DNA of 20,319 nucleotides from a virus. The stretch spans positions 1 to 20,319 of IMG/VR virus record IMGVR_UViG_3300044961_000033. One strand, written 5' to 3'. How positions within the stretch are numbered: the first letter of the stretch is position 1; every line of letters begins with the position of its first letter. Shown here piece after piece: positions 5,424-11,750 of this stretch. The notes under the pieces are model-generated. The model saw only the letters and a list, made by a program, of their open reading frames with translations, was not told the DNA's origin and made no database searches. Made by a program: the position numbers and the translations under genes.

Positions 5424-5654
5424 ATGCACACATTTCCAATGCAGCCGAGGCGGTCACTTACAGTGCATCGTCTCGCTGACTGCTGGATTGTCTGGTTGTC
5501 AGGGTCACACTTGACGGTAAACCAGACATACGCTATACTCTACGACAGTGGTCACGTAGAGTATGTGAAGCAGACAAGTGACCACTACGACGTGGTGCGC
5601 GTTGCACCACAAGTGCAGCAGAAGGAGCAGAAAGTTGAGCAACACAATGAATGA
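5424..5654 (+). CDS. Possible 76-residue beta-rich protein overlapping a promoter region
   Basis: The frame is open from ATG 5424, one base after the previous stop, to 5654. There is no good ribosome site, so translation would rely on coupling. The middle (SGSHLTVNQTYAILYDSGHV) and following strands look like a small beta barrel, whereas the Lys/Gln/Glu-rich tail is low in complexity. However, promoter P4 and three inverted repeats lie inside it, and the tail overlaps the next gene. It is either a real small protein with an internal promoter or a chance frame over a control region; I lean slightly to real. Confidence 0.5.
   Translation: MHTFPMQPRRSLTVHRLADCWIVWLSGSHLTVNQTYAILYDSGHVEYVKQTSDHYDVVRVAPQVQQKEQKVEQHNE
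5491..5586 (+). promoter_or_regulatory. Promoter P4 with three inverted repeats
   Basis: TTGACG (5511-5516), 17 bases, TATACT (5534-5539). TCTGGTT (5491-5497) and AACCAGA (5520-5526) flank the -35. A perfect 10-bp inverted repeat ATACTCTACG (5535-5544)/CGTAGAGTAT (5555-5564) covers the -10 and start site. AGTGGTCAC (5547-5555) pairs with GTGACCACT (5578-5586) and shares bases with it, so in RNA the last two exclude one another. It would drive the 5635 gene. Confidence 0.72.
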
Positions 5655-5940
5655 CGTTGAGATGGAGCGTGCGCTCCGCACTGCCACTGCGTGGGCTAAG
5701 GACATGGTGGCAAAGACGTGGCTCGAGTTTGAGCCCGATGCCTACAACCCGCAGCCAGAAATCCGCTACACCAACCGTAGTGTGTGGGAACTCACACTCT
5801 ACAAGGATGGGCGGGCGTTTGTGTCTTGCGGCCCCATGCTGTCACAAGCAGTGGCAGACATGGTGCTGCAGATCAACAACCACTTCAACAACAAGAAGGA
5901 CGCAATGCTGCTGCTTCAAGCGCCTGCTGGGGAGGGCTGA
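5635..5940 (+). CDS. Unknown 101-residue protein, probable TTG start
   Basis: AAGGAG at 5622-5627 is seven bases before TTG 5635, while the first ATG (5647) is 19 bases away, so I prefer the TTG; the difference is four residues. The product has an N-terminal helix (MERALRTATAWAKDMVAKTW), a strand pair around VWELTLYKDGRAFVSCGPM, and a C-terminal helix, an alpha-beta-alpha layout typical of small phage proteins. No family is recognised. It lies downstream of promoter P4, and its TGA is immediately followed by the ATG at 5941. Confidence 0.82.
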   Translation: MSNTMNDVEMERALRTATAWAKDMVAKTWLEFEPDAYNPQPEIRYTNRSVWELTLYKDGRAFVSCGPMLSQAVADMVLQINNHFNNKKDAMLLLQAPAGEG

Positions 5941-6354
5941 ATGGTCACGTTCACAGACAAACTGATCACGGCCTTCCGCAACCTTGGCGTCAAGAATGGC
6001 ACCAAGTATCCTGCGGCTGTCAACAACCCTGACGTGCAGGCTGCCATCGAGTATGCAATGGCATCTGCACTGTCGAAGGCTGCGGAAGAACGCAAGCAGA
6101 TAGCACGCCAAGCCGTGATGCCGCTCGCCGAGCGGTATCAAGACAACCTCGGCACACACGTTGTCGTGGACTCGCCATTCGTCACGCTTACTGCACAAGT
6201 TGTGCGTGGTGCGCGACGCTTGGACGAGAGGCTGCTGCTTGACAACATCATGAAGCAGTGCAACCTTGACAAGCGTGCAGCACAGTCTCTGATTGACCAG
6301 AGTAAAGTCACCGGAGACAACCAGTTGCGGCTGACTGCCACGTTGGCAGAGTAG
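5941..6354 (+). CDS. Unknown 137-residue helical protein
   Basis: The ATG at 5941 directly follows the previous stop; GGAGGG (5932-5937) lies inside the upstream gene end. The product is mostly helical (DVQAAIEYAMASALSKAAEE) with a short central strand segment (THVVVDSPFVTLTAQVV), then a basic helix with RGARRLDERLLLDNIM. No motif identifies a function. The palindrome GCACAAGTTGTGC at 6193-6205, the core of leader hairpin 1, falls inside the coding sequence. A structured non-coding stretch follows the stop. Confidence 0.83.
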   Translation: MVTFTDKLITAFRNLGVKNGTKYPAAVNNPDVQAAIEYAMASALSKAAEERKQIARQAVMPLAERYQDNLGTHVVVDSPFVTLTAQVVRGARRLDERLLLDNIMKQCNLDKRAAQSLIDQSKVTGDNQLRLTATLAE

Positions 6355-6483
6355 CCCACTGCGTTCAGGAGTGGGAAGCGTTCCTCCTTTCCGCTGAGTC
6401 CCCTGCTGGCAGCGCGCTACGCTGCGTGCCGCAAGGACTAACCCCACTGAGCGGCACACCTGTTTCAACCATTGGAGCATCGT
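6355..6483 (+). ncRNA. Candidate structured RNA with exposed anti-Shine-Dalgarno sequence
   Basis: Non-coding between two genes. Stem 1: CCCACT (6355-6360)/AGTGGG (6370-6375). Then a linker containing CCTCCTTT (6383-6390), the exact complement of AAAGGAGG. Then a nested structure: CCGCT (6391-6395)/AGCGG (6450-6454), GTCC (6398-6401)/GGAC (6435-6438), GCAGCG (6409-6414)/CGCTGC (6420-6425). No promoter or T-run is visible, so it may be only an intercistronic segment. An RNA that masks ribosome sites is my inference. Confidence 0.4.
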
Positions 6484-6699
6484 ATGAGCAATGTCATATC
6501 CCTCACACCCAAGACTGTGCGTGGCCGCACGCGCAACTGTGCGTGGTCGTATAGTTACGACCGCAACACACGCACGTGGACATGGCGAGTTGAAGTGGCC
6601 ATTGAACCACAAGTGTTCTCTGGCACTGCTAACTCTGAGCAGGAAGCCAAGCAGGTGATCCACTCCATCATATACAGTGGAAAGGTGCCTCCTAAATGA
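6484..6699 (+). CDS. Small Trp-rich phage protein, 71 residues
   Basis: The ATG at 6484 follows TGGAG (6473-6477). A TTG at 6472 in the same frame has no ribosome site. The core is WSYSYDRNTRTWTWRVEVAI followed by a GTANSEQEAKQVI helix: a beta hairpin rich in aromatic residues, then a helix. This pattern is seen in small phage proteins of unknown function. The N-terminus is basic, so nucleic-acid contact is possible but unproven. It is the first gene after the candidate structured RNA, which could regulate its modest ribosome site. Confidence 0.8.
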   Translation: MSNVISLTPKTVRGRTRNCAWSYSYDRNTRTWTWRVEVAIEPQVFSGTANSEQEAKQVIHSIIYSGKVPPK

Positions 6700-6708
6700 G
6701 GCGACAAC

Positions 6709-7041
6709 ATGAAGGACACACCCTTTGACAGGCAACTGTTTGTCACCATGACACCGCAAGAACAGTTGGCATGGCTAAACCAGTTGCGCGAACGCAGGCT
6801 GGCAACCGTCAGGATGTATCAGCAGAAAATGGCACAGATAGCCGCTGACAAGCGTGCTAAACTGACTGCCAAACTTGAACGTGCATTCGTTGCGATGGAG
6901 AAGGCATACGCCAAGTTTGAGGAAGCATCAACCAAACTGGATGTGCGCATCACTACGATGCACGCATTGCTTGCGATGACGGAAGAGACCGATGAAGAAC
7001 AGCGAGATACGGGAACTGCTGAGGGGGAAGATTATTCCTGA
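6709..7041 (+). CDS. Coiled-coil-like protein, 110 residues
   Basis: The ATG at 6709 is nine bases after the previous stop, with GAGG at 6698-6701. From residue 15 to about 85 the sequence is one long, highly charged helix (LNQLRERRLATVRMYQQKMA, then DKRAKLTAKLERAFVAMEKA) and should form a coiled coil. The last 20 residues are acidic and disordered. No function is recognised; small coiled-coil proteins next to replication genes may be oligomeric adaptors. Its 3' end overlaps the following gene by 50 bases. Confidence 0.83.
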   Translation: MKDTPFDRQLFVTMTPQEQLAWLNQLRERRLATVRMYQQKMAQIAADKRAKLTAKLERAFVAMEKAYAKFEEASTKLDVRITTMHALLAMTEETDEEQRDTGTAEGEDYS

Positions 7042-7255
7042 ACTCGGCAAGGTGCTCATTGCCCTCAACGAACGGTTGGCTGCCCAACACCAACAGATTA
7101 TGGAGTTGGCACGCATGCTCGACACGTTGGCCACTGCCCTGCAAGTGCAGGCACAGACTGTGCACAAGATGCAGAGCATGATGCCTGCCGCGCAGGCAGC
7201 CAAGAACTTGGCCGTCAAGGTGGGCAGCGAGGAACACGAAGATGTCCCGCGTTGA
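6992..7255 (+). CDS. Helical protein, 87 residues, overlapping both neighbours
   Basis: The ATG at 6992 lies 50 bases inside the previous gene and has a purine-rich GGAAGAG site (6980-6986). No later in-frame ATG gives a reasonable protein until residue 36. The product is helical with heptad-like hydrophobic spacing (LGKVLIALNERLAAQHQQIM and ALQVQAQTVHKMQSMM). It ends 14 bases inside the nuclease gene. Together with the 6709 product it makes a pair of small coiled-coil proteins just upstream of the recombination cassette. Function unknown. Confidence 0.75.
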   Translation: MKNSEIRELLRGKIIPELGKVLIALNERLAAQHQQIMELARMLDTLATALQVQAQTVHKMQSMMPAAQAAKNLAVKVGSEEHEDVPR

Positions 7256-8360
7256 GGTGCGGCTGGCGACGGCTGAGGAGTATGAGCAGGGCAAGCGTGG
7301 CGAACTACGCACGTTTGACTACACCAAGTTGAACGCGCTCACGACTTGTCCTATGTGGGGGTTGACACGCTACACATATCACAAGACAACCAGCATCGCA
7401 CCTGACGATGCACCTGCACCACTGCGGGCAGGCAAGGTGCTACACGAGTGTTTTGCTGCCATCCGTCTATGGACGCTTGGCTATGCACAACACGAGTGGG
7501 AACTGTATGAGACAGAAGGCGTCAGGCTGTTTGGTGCTGACCGCTTCCAGGCACTCAAGGATGTGGCACAACAAGGCTTCAAACAGAGTGACCTCAACAC
7601 TTCACTGCGCAACATCGCAATGGAGTGCCTAGCAACTGCTAACTATGTGGAGGACCCAGATGACAAACGACGCACCTATTCTAATCTCGAAGGCAGCCTG
7701 CTCTATTACGTTCAACGATGGGACCACACTCGATATCCCGTCTGGGTCCCGAGTGCAGATAGTGCCAGCGGAACATTGGTACATGGGCTGCAACGAGGAG
7801 GGCGTGTCTCCGGCATTGAGCGCCCATTTGCTCTACACATTAGTTGTGCCGATGGGAGCTTTGCGCCCTTCCTCTACGTCGGACGCATTGACGGCATCCA
7901 CTATGACCCACGAACACAACAAGCAATCGTAATGGAGAACAAGTCAGCCACGCGGCTCAACGACGCATGGCGTTTGTCGTTCCACACGTCACCGCAGGTC
8001 ACTGGTTACACAGTGGCAAGCTCACTGTTGATTGAGCAGCCAGTGCAACGTGCATGTGTCATTGGCCTTGCACTACCACTGCCGCGTGTGTTGTCGGATG
8101 GCCTTGCCATTGAGATGGTGGAGCGTCACACTGAGCAGGTGAACTTGTGGATGGATTGGGTGTTGCACACAGTCGAACTGCACGACAAGTGGCAAGACCA
8201 GCCTATGCAGGCACCTAGGCACTACCAGTCGTGCAACCGCTACTTCCGTCCATGTCCACTCGTGTTCTTGTGTGCATCGCCTGCCGATGAACGTGAGGCT
8301 ATGTGGGCTGACATGCGCACTGACGTGTGGAACCCTCTACACGGAGACGACGACGAATGA
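7242..8360 (+). CDS. Cas4/RecB-like PD-(D/E)XK nuclease with Cys cluster
   Basis: A 372-residue putative nuclease of the PD-(D/E)XK superfamily. The motifs run in the expected order: H68-E69 in GKVLHECF, D217 in VGRIDG, E232-x-K234 in MENKS, and Q252-x3-Y256. Cys36 near the start and Cys331, Cys338, Cys344 near the end fit the split four-Cys arrangement that holds an iron-sulfur cluster in Cas4 and AddB-type nucleases. Family members resect or cleave DNA ends; in phages they accompany recombinases. It overlaps the upstream gene by 14 bases and the Sak4-like ATPase gene by 4 (ATGA), so the two are coupled. It has no helicase domain. A Cas4 role in CRISPR adaptation is unlikely, as no array or cas1 is present. 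Confidence 0.87.
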   Translation: MSRVEVRLATAEEYEQGKRGELRTFDYTKLNALTTCPMWGLTRYTYHKTTSIAPDDAPAPLRAGKVLHECFAAIRLWTLGYAQHEWELYETEGVRLFGADRFQALKDVAQQGFKQSDLNTSLRNIAMECLATANYVEDPDDKRRTYSNLEGSLLYYVQRWDHTRYPVWVPSADSASGTLVHGLQRGGRVSGIERPFALHISCADGSFAPFLYVGRIDGIHYDPRTQQAIVMENKSATRLNDAWRLSFHTSPQVTGYTVASSLLIEQPVQRACVIGLALPLPRVLSDGLAIEMVERHTEQVNLWMDWVLHTVELHDKWQDQPMQAPRHYQSCNRYFRPCPLVFLCASPADEREAMWADMRTDVWNPLHGDDDE

Positions 8361-9232
8361 CTATCACCATAGGCTCATTCGACGTGCAGCCGGGCACAGT
8401 CAAACAACAACTGTTGACAATGTTGTTGTGGGGCAAGCCCGGTTGTGGCAAGACTGTGCTGGCAGGCACTGCACCAGGGAAGCGGTTGTGGTTGCAGTTT
8501 GACCCTGCAGGCACAGCGTCGCTCACTCCTAGTGACGACAACCTGATTGTGGACCTGTCAGGCATTGACCCTAAACGGCTTGACACAATCAAGCAGGGCT
8601 CAACGTTTGAGGCTGACTTGGTGAAGTTGCTACGCACACGCGATGACATTCAGACTGTCATCGTTGACAGCCTTACGTCACTGGGACAGACAGCCTTGAC
8701 ATACGCAATCCTTAGTGGTAAGGCTAACAAGGGTTCATTCAAAGCAACACTTGAGGACCCAGGGCAGACAGGGTTTGGTGTGCGTTTGGCAATCGTGCAG
8801 GACTTCGTGAAGTTGGTGCTGCGTGCATGTGCTGACTACAAGAAGCATTGCATCTTCATCTGCCATGAGAAGGATGCACGTGCGGAGAGTGTGAACGGCA
8901 AGAGCATGGTGGTCGAGATCACCATGAACCTTGGTGGTCAACTCAACAACAACGTTGGGCTGAGCATCAGCGAACTGTGGTATGTAGAGGACACAGGCAA
9001 GCAACGCCTGATCTATCTACGCAACCATGGTGTGAAGCGGCCTATGCGCACACGCATGTTCCTGGTCCCGCCTGACAAGCAGACACTTGTGTGGGAGTAT
9101 GACCAGACAACCAACACTGGCGACACTATCGCAAAGTGGTATGCTGCATGGCAAGCCAATGGCTTCAACAAGTTGCCGCTTGGCGCGAAGGTCATAGACC
9201 GACCCGTCGAGCCTATAGTCACCGAGGGCTAA
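8357..9232 (+). CDS. Sak4-like RecA-fold ATPase (putative recombinase)
   Basis: A 291-residue P-loop ATPase of the phage AAA_24/Sak4 type, small RecA-like proteins that promote single-strand annealing in phage recombination. Walker A is GKPGCGKT at residues 26-33 and Walker B is TVIVDSLTSLG with D104. A later segment (KHCIFICHEKDARAE, near residue 165) matches the strand and polar switch of the fold. The start at 8357 is set by the ATGA overlap with the nuclease and by GGAG at 8343-8346; longer readings from 8327 run into the nuclease gene. The next gene encodes a putative single-strand binding protein, the usual partner of Sak4. Some relatives act only with that partner. Confidence 0.87.
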   Translation: MTITIGSFDVQPGTVKQQLLTMLLWGKPGCGKTVLAGTAPGKRLWLQFDPAGTASLTPSDDNLIVDLSGIDPKRLDTIKQGSTFEADLVKLLRTRDDIQTVIVDSLTSLGQTALTYAILSGKANKGSFKATLEDPGQTGFGVRLAIVQDFVKLVLRACADYKKHCIFICHEKDARAESVNGKSMVVEITMNLGGQLNNNVGLSISELWYVEDTGKQRLIYLRNHGVKRPMRTRMFLVPPDKQTLVWEYDQTTNTGDTIAKWYAAWQANGFNKLPLGAKVIDRPVEPIVTEG

Positions 9233-9246
9233 CACTCTCGGCGAAC

Positions 9247-9287
9247 AGTCCACACAACGAGTGACGGGTTGACGCTATGTGTGGACT
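9247..9287 (+). promoter_or_regulatory. Leader hairpin before the SSB-like gene
   Basis: AGTCCACACA (9247-9256) pairs perfectly with TGTGTGGACT (9278-9287) around 21 bases. The loop's GGGTT could instead pair with AACACCC downstream, so two folds compete. There is no T-run and no good -10 after the TTGACG at 9269. It may set the separate expression of the next gene. Confidence 0.6.
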
Positions 9288-9325
9288 AACACCCGCTCAA
9301 CCCAACCATAGTGAGGAGTGCAACT

Positions 9326-9745
9326 GTGAGTGAACTTCCTAGTGTGATGGAACTTGACTTCGACCTCAACGATGCGAAGCCGCCGGTGCCGCTGCCGGAG
9401 GGTGAGTATCGTGCAACGGTGCGCGCGATTGAGCGTGCCATCTCCAAGAACAGCGGCAAGGACATGGCCGTTATTGACTACTTCGTGTCGCCCGACCAGT
9501 TTCCGCCGGACTTCACGGACGGCAACCCGGATGGTGAGGTGCTGCGCACCTACATCAGCCTGGACATGTCGGTGCCGCGCAACCGTTACCGGTGGAAGCA
9601 ACTGCACCAGATGCATGGGGTGCGCATCATTCCTGGTCGCCTCGACCTGACCGCCTTCATCGGTCGGGACGTGATCGTGCAGGTCACGCATGAGGACTAC
9701 CAGGGCGAACCGCGCCCCCGTGTCAACCCGATCCGCGAGGCGTAA
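9326..9745 (+). CDS. DUF669-like putative single-strand DNA binding protein
   Basis: A 139-residue protein. The GTG at 9326 is chosen because GAGGAG (9313-9318) is seven bases upstream; the frame is open from GTG 9311, but that start would include the ribosome site. The product has an acidic start (MELDFDLNDAK), then GEYRATVRAIERAISKNSGK, a strand-rich centre and a final VTHEDYQGEPRPRVNPI. This layout (EGEYRA... SKNSGKDM... E.YQGEPR.RVN) is typical of the phage DUF669 proteins, oligonucleotide-binding-fold partners of Sak4-type recombinases. Codons are markedly GC-rich (CCG, GCC, CGC) compared with the ATPase and helicase genes, as expected for a protein needed in many copies. It lies between two strong hairpins. 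Confidence 0.82.
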   Translation: MSELPSVMELDFDLNDAKPPVPLPEGEYRATVRAIERAISKNSGKDMAVIDYFVSPDQFPPDFTDGNPDGEVLRTYISLDMSVPRNRYRWKQLHQMHGVRIIPGRLDLTAFIGRDVIVQVTHEDYQGEPRPRVNPIREA

Positions 9746-9764
9746 AAAACCTCTTGCGGAGACT

Positions 9765-9793
9765 ACCACGGCACGCTATATGTGTGCCGTGGT
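9765..9793 (+). promoter_or_regulatory. 10-bp hairpin after the SSB-like gene
   Basis: ACCACGGCAC (9765-9774) pairs perfectly with GTGCCGTGGT (9784-9793) around a nine-base loop. No T-run follows, so it is more likely an mRNA-stabilising or processing structure than an intrinsic terminator. Confidence 0.7.
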
Positions 9794-9825
9794 TCCTACC
9801 ACAACAACCCTAGGAGACTGAAAGT

Positions 9826-10086
9826 ATGGCCAAGAACCCTACTGACAAGCGCCCGGCTGCTAAGCGCGCCGCTCCGGTCGAGCGGACGCTCTACATTGTG
9901 TTCCAGCCGGGGACCAGCCCGGACTTCATCAAGCAGGTGAAGGAGAGCATCCGGACCCTGACTGGCAACGGGCGTGTCGTCATTGACGCGTTCCGTCAGG
10001 GGGATCAGATGCCGATCCTCCCGCTCACGGTGGACGTGGAGCGTCGCCCGCGCGTTGCTGGCGCGCCGGAACTCCCGGCTGCTTGA
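9826..10086 (+). CDS. Unknown basic 86-residue protein
   Basis: The ATG at 9826 follows AGGAGA at 9811-9816. The first 18 residues are Lys/Arg/Pro/Ala-rich and probably disordered (MAKNPTDKRPAAKRAAPVER). A small alpha-beta core follows: TLYIVFQPG, then SPDFIKQVKESIRTLTGNGR, then VVIDAFRQGD. The tail is Pro-rich. The family is not recognised. GC-rich codons and flanking hairpins match the SSB-like gene, so similar high expression is likely. The basic tail suggests nucleic-acid contact, and the position suggests a recombination or replication accessory. Both are inferences. Confidence 0.83.
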   Translation: MAKNPTDKRPAAKRAAPVERTLYIVFQPGTSPDFIKQVKESIRTLTGNGRVVIDAFRQGDQMPILPLTVDVERRPRVAGAPELPAA

Positions 10087-10092
10087 TGCAGG

Positions 10093-10177
10093 GTTGTGCT
10101 AGTGCCCGTAGGGTGCTCGCAGCGGCCTGAGTAGCGAAGGCAGCACAACAGGGCGGCAGGCTGATCACCTGCCGCCC
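10093..10177 (+). promoter_or_regulatory. Structured intergenic RNA: enclosed junction plus 10-bp hairpin
   Basis: GTTGTGCT (10093-10100) pairs with AGCACAAC (10142-10149), enclosing a 7-bp imperfect hairpin AGTGCCC/GGGTGCT (10101-10117) and a possible second arm. Directly after it, GGGCGGCAGG (10151-10160) pairs perfectly with CCTGCCGCCC (10168-10177). No T-run is present. It lacks the T-arm sequence of a tRNA. The closing stem has the same AGCACAA/TTGTGCT core as hairpin 1 of leader copy B. Confidence 0.55.
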
Positions 10178-10204
10178 AACCTGCTACCACAAGGAGCACA
10201 CACA

Positions 10205-10441
10205 ATGAGCAACAAACCAACCCGTGTTGAAGTGCGTGTGCCTACCACACCATCACTGCGTGGTGCAGGCATTGAAGCGAAGCGGTATAAGTCTACCATC
10301 CGCCTGACGGAGGATGACTACAAGACACTGCTGGCTGCTGCTGAGAAGGCAGGCGTGCCATTAGCCACGTTCATGCGCACAGTGATTACTGATGCTGCTG
10401 CACAGTATGTGTCGGAGGATGCGAGCAATGGAGTTGAATGA
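10205..10441 (+). CDS. Ribbon-helix-helix-like small protein
   Basis: A 78-residue protein with AAGGAG (10191-10196) eight bases before the ATG at 10205. Residues about 25-68 (RYKSTIRLTEDDYKTLLAAA, then EKAGVPLATFMRTVITDAA) have the strand-helix-helix layout of ribbon-helix-helix (CopG/Arc-type) DNA-binding proteins: STIRLT as the strand, then two helices. The N-terminal 24 residues are Pro/Arg-rich. Such proteins usually act as dimeric repressors or accessory DNA-binding proteins. As the first gene of the replication operon it may regulate that operon, but this is inferred. It overlaps the helicase start by 14 bases. Confidence 0.75.
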   Translation: MSNKPTRVEVRVPTTPSLRGAGIEAKRYKSTIRLTEDDYKTLLAAAEKAGVPLATFMRTVITDAAAQYVSEDASNGVE

Positions 10442-11750
10442 GCAGCAGCAGCGTGCAGTTAGGCGTTGCCTTGGGCTGGACCCAAGTCACAAGTGGCGAG
10501 TCGTCGCCGTCACTGGTCCAGCAGGCACGGGCAAGACCACTATCATCCGCACAGTGTATGAGCAGTTGGTGGATGCAGGCTACTCGCCTGTCATCGCAGC
10601 ACCAACTGGCAAGGCAGCACGTCGTGTGACTGAGGCAACGGGTTGCCCTGCCAAGACTATTCACAAGTTGTTGGAGTTCCCTCGTCCAAACGAGGTTGAC
10701 CCCAAGACTGGCAAGTATCTTGACATCACACTACCCAAGCGCAACAAGAACAACCCACTGGAACACGACACGGTTATCGTTGACGAGTATGCAATGGTGA
10801 ACCGTGAGTTGCATCGTCAGTTGGTAGATGCCATGCCTGCTGGCAGCCGACTGTTGGTGTTCGGTGACAACCAGCAACTACCACCAATCGAGCCTAAGCA
10901 GACAGGCAAGCCCTCCATCTTCAAGGAGTTGTTGGACAAGTGTGACGGCATCGTGCTCGACACAGTGATGCGACAGGACGCTGACAGTGGTGTGCTGGCC
11001 AATGCTAAGCGCATCCTGCAGGGTGTTGCACCTGTTGACAACGCTGACTTCAAGCGCATCATCACAGACAAGCCTATTGATGCACTGGTAGCAGAAACGC
11101 AGCGTCATGACTTCCGCAAACTGCACAACCAAGTCATCGTGCCGGGTAACAATGGGTGGACAGGCACAGCCAAGTTGAACATCCTGTTGCAGATGTTGTT
11201 GTGGCCAGAACAACGCCCAATGCTGTCGCTGCCTCGCCACCCGTGGAGCAGGTATAAGGACTTCGTTGCAACCATTGGTGATGTGCGCATCCCATTCAAG
11301 GCAGGACTGTCTGTTGGCGTTGGTGACAAGGTGATGATGACCAACAACTGGTATGACTTGGAGTGTGCTGACGGCTCGTATGGCGTGATGAATGGTGAGG
11401 TGGGCATCGTTATTGACATTGACGAGGAACTTGGCGAGGTGGTTGTTGACTTCGACAACCGCGTATGCCGTATCCCACCGATCGTGCAGACAGTGTATGA
11501 AGGCCGCGTGCGAACAGGCTATCCACAGAAGGACTTGGACCTTGCATACGCAGTGACAACGCACAAGATGCAGGGCAGTGAATGTGAGCACGTGTGCTAT
11601 GTGCTCAACAAGTCAGCCATCAGCCTGTGCAATCGGCGCAACTTCTACACTGCCATCACACGGGCACGTAAGTCCGTAACACTCATCACTGACACCAAGG
11701 CATTGTCTGTGTCTGTGACCCGCAAGGAACCGATGGAGTTTTCACGATGA
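10428..11750 (+). CDS. RecD/Dda-like SF1 DNA helicase
   Basis: A 440-residue ATP-dependent DNA helicase of superfamily 1B. Walker A is GPAGTGKTT (residues 30-38), followed by APTGKAARRVTEATG (motif Ia). Walker B is VDEYA with D119-E120. Motif III is GDNQQLPPI (from residue 146). Near the C-terminus come the TTHKMQGSE segment (about residue 378) and YTAITRAR (about 405), which complete the ATP site. Phage relatives such as Dda open origins, remove proteins or act in recombination. The ATG at 10428 follows GGAGGA (10414-10419); upstream in-frame starts lie inside the RHH gene. It is shorter than bacterial RecD2 and has no extra N-terminal domain. It is coupled by ATGA to the kinase gene. Confidence 0.9.
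   Translation: MELNEQQQRAVRRCLGLDPSHKWRVVAVTGPAGTGKTTIIRTVYEQLVDAGYSPVIAAPTGKAARRVTEATGCPAKTIHKLLEFPRPNEVDPKTGKYLDITLPKRNKNNPLEHDTVIVDEYAMVNRELHRQLVDAMPAGSRLLVFGDNQQLPPIEPKQTGKPSIFKELLDKCDGIVLDTVMRQDADSGVLANAKRILQGVAPVDNADFKRIITDKPIDALVAETQRHDFRKLHNQVIVPGNNGWTGTAKLNILLQMLLWPEQRPMLSLPRHPWSRYKDFVATIGDVRIPFKAGLSVGVGDKVMMTNNWYDLECADGSYGVMNGEVGIVIDIDEELGEVVVDFDNRVCRIPPIVQTVYEGRVRTGYPQKDLDLAYAVTTHKMQGSECEHVCYVLNKSAISLCNRRNFYTAITRARKSVTLITDTKALSVSVTRKEPMEFSR

Noticed and set aside
5842-6759. 305-codon open frame on the minus strand
   Set aside because: It covers several well-signalled + strand genes and the structured interval, has no ribosome site, and its translation is low in protein character; a shadow frame.
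7645-7932. 95-codon + strand frame inside the nuclease gene
   Set aside because: The nuclease motifs, including D217, are read in the other frame across this region; no independent signals.
7242-8360. CRISPR-associated cas4 gene
   Set aside because: No repeat-spacer array or other cas gene is present, and the Sak4/SSB-like neighbours indicate phage recombination.
9269-9300. Possible promoter before the SSB-like gene
   Set aside because: TTGACG at 9269 has no acceptable -10 at 16-18 bases; the sequence there is GC-rich.
10093-10149. tRNA-like structure
   Set aside because: It is too short, with no T-arm consensus or recognisable anticodon arm; described only as a structured RNA segment.
10878-11591. 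237-codon minus-strand frame
   Set aside because: It lies wholly inside the helicase gene, whose motifs are intact, and is His/Cys-rich nonsense typical of antisense frames.
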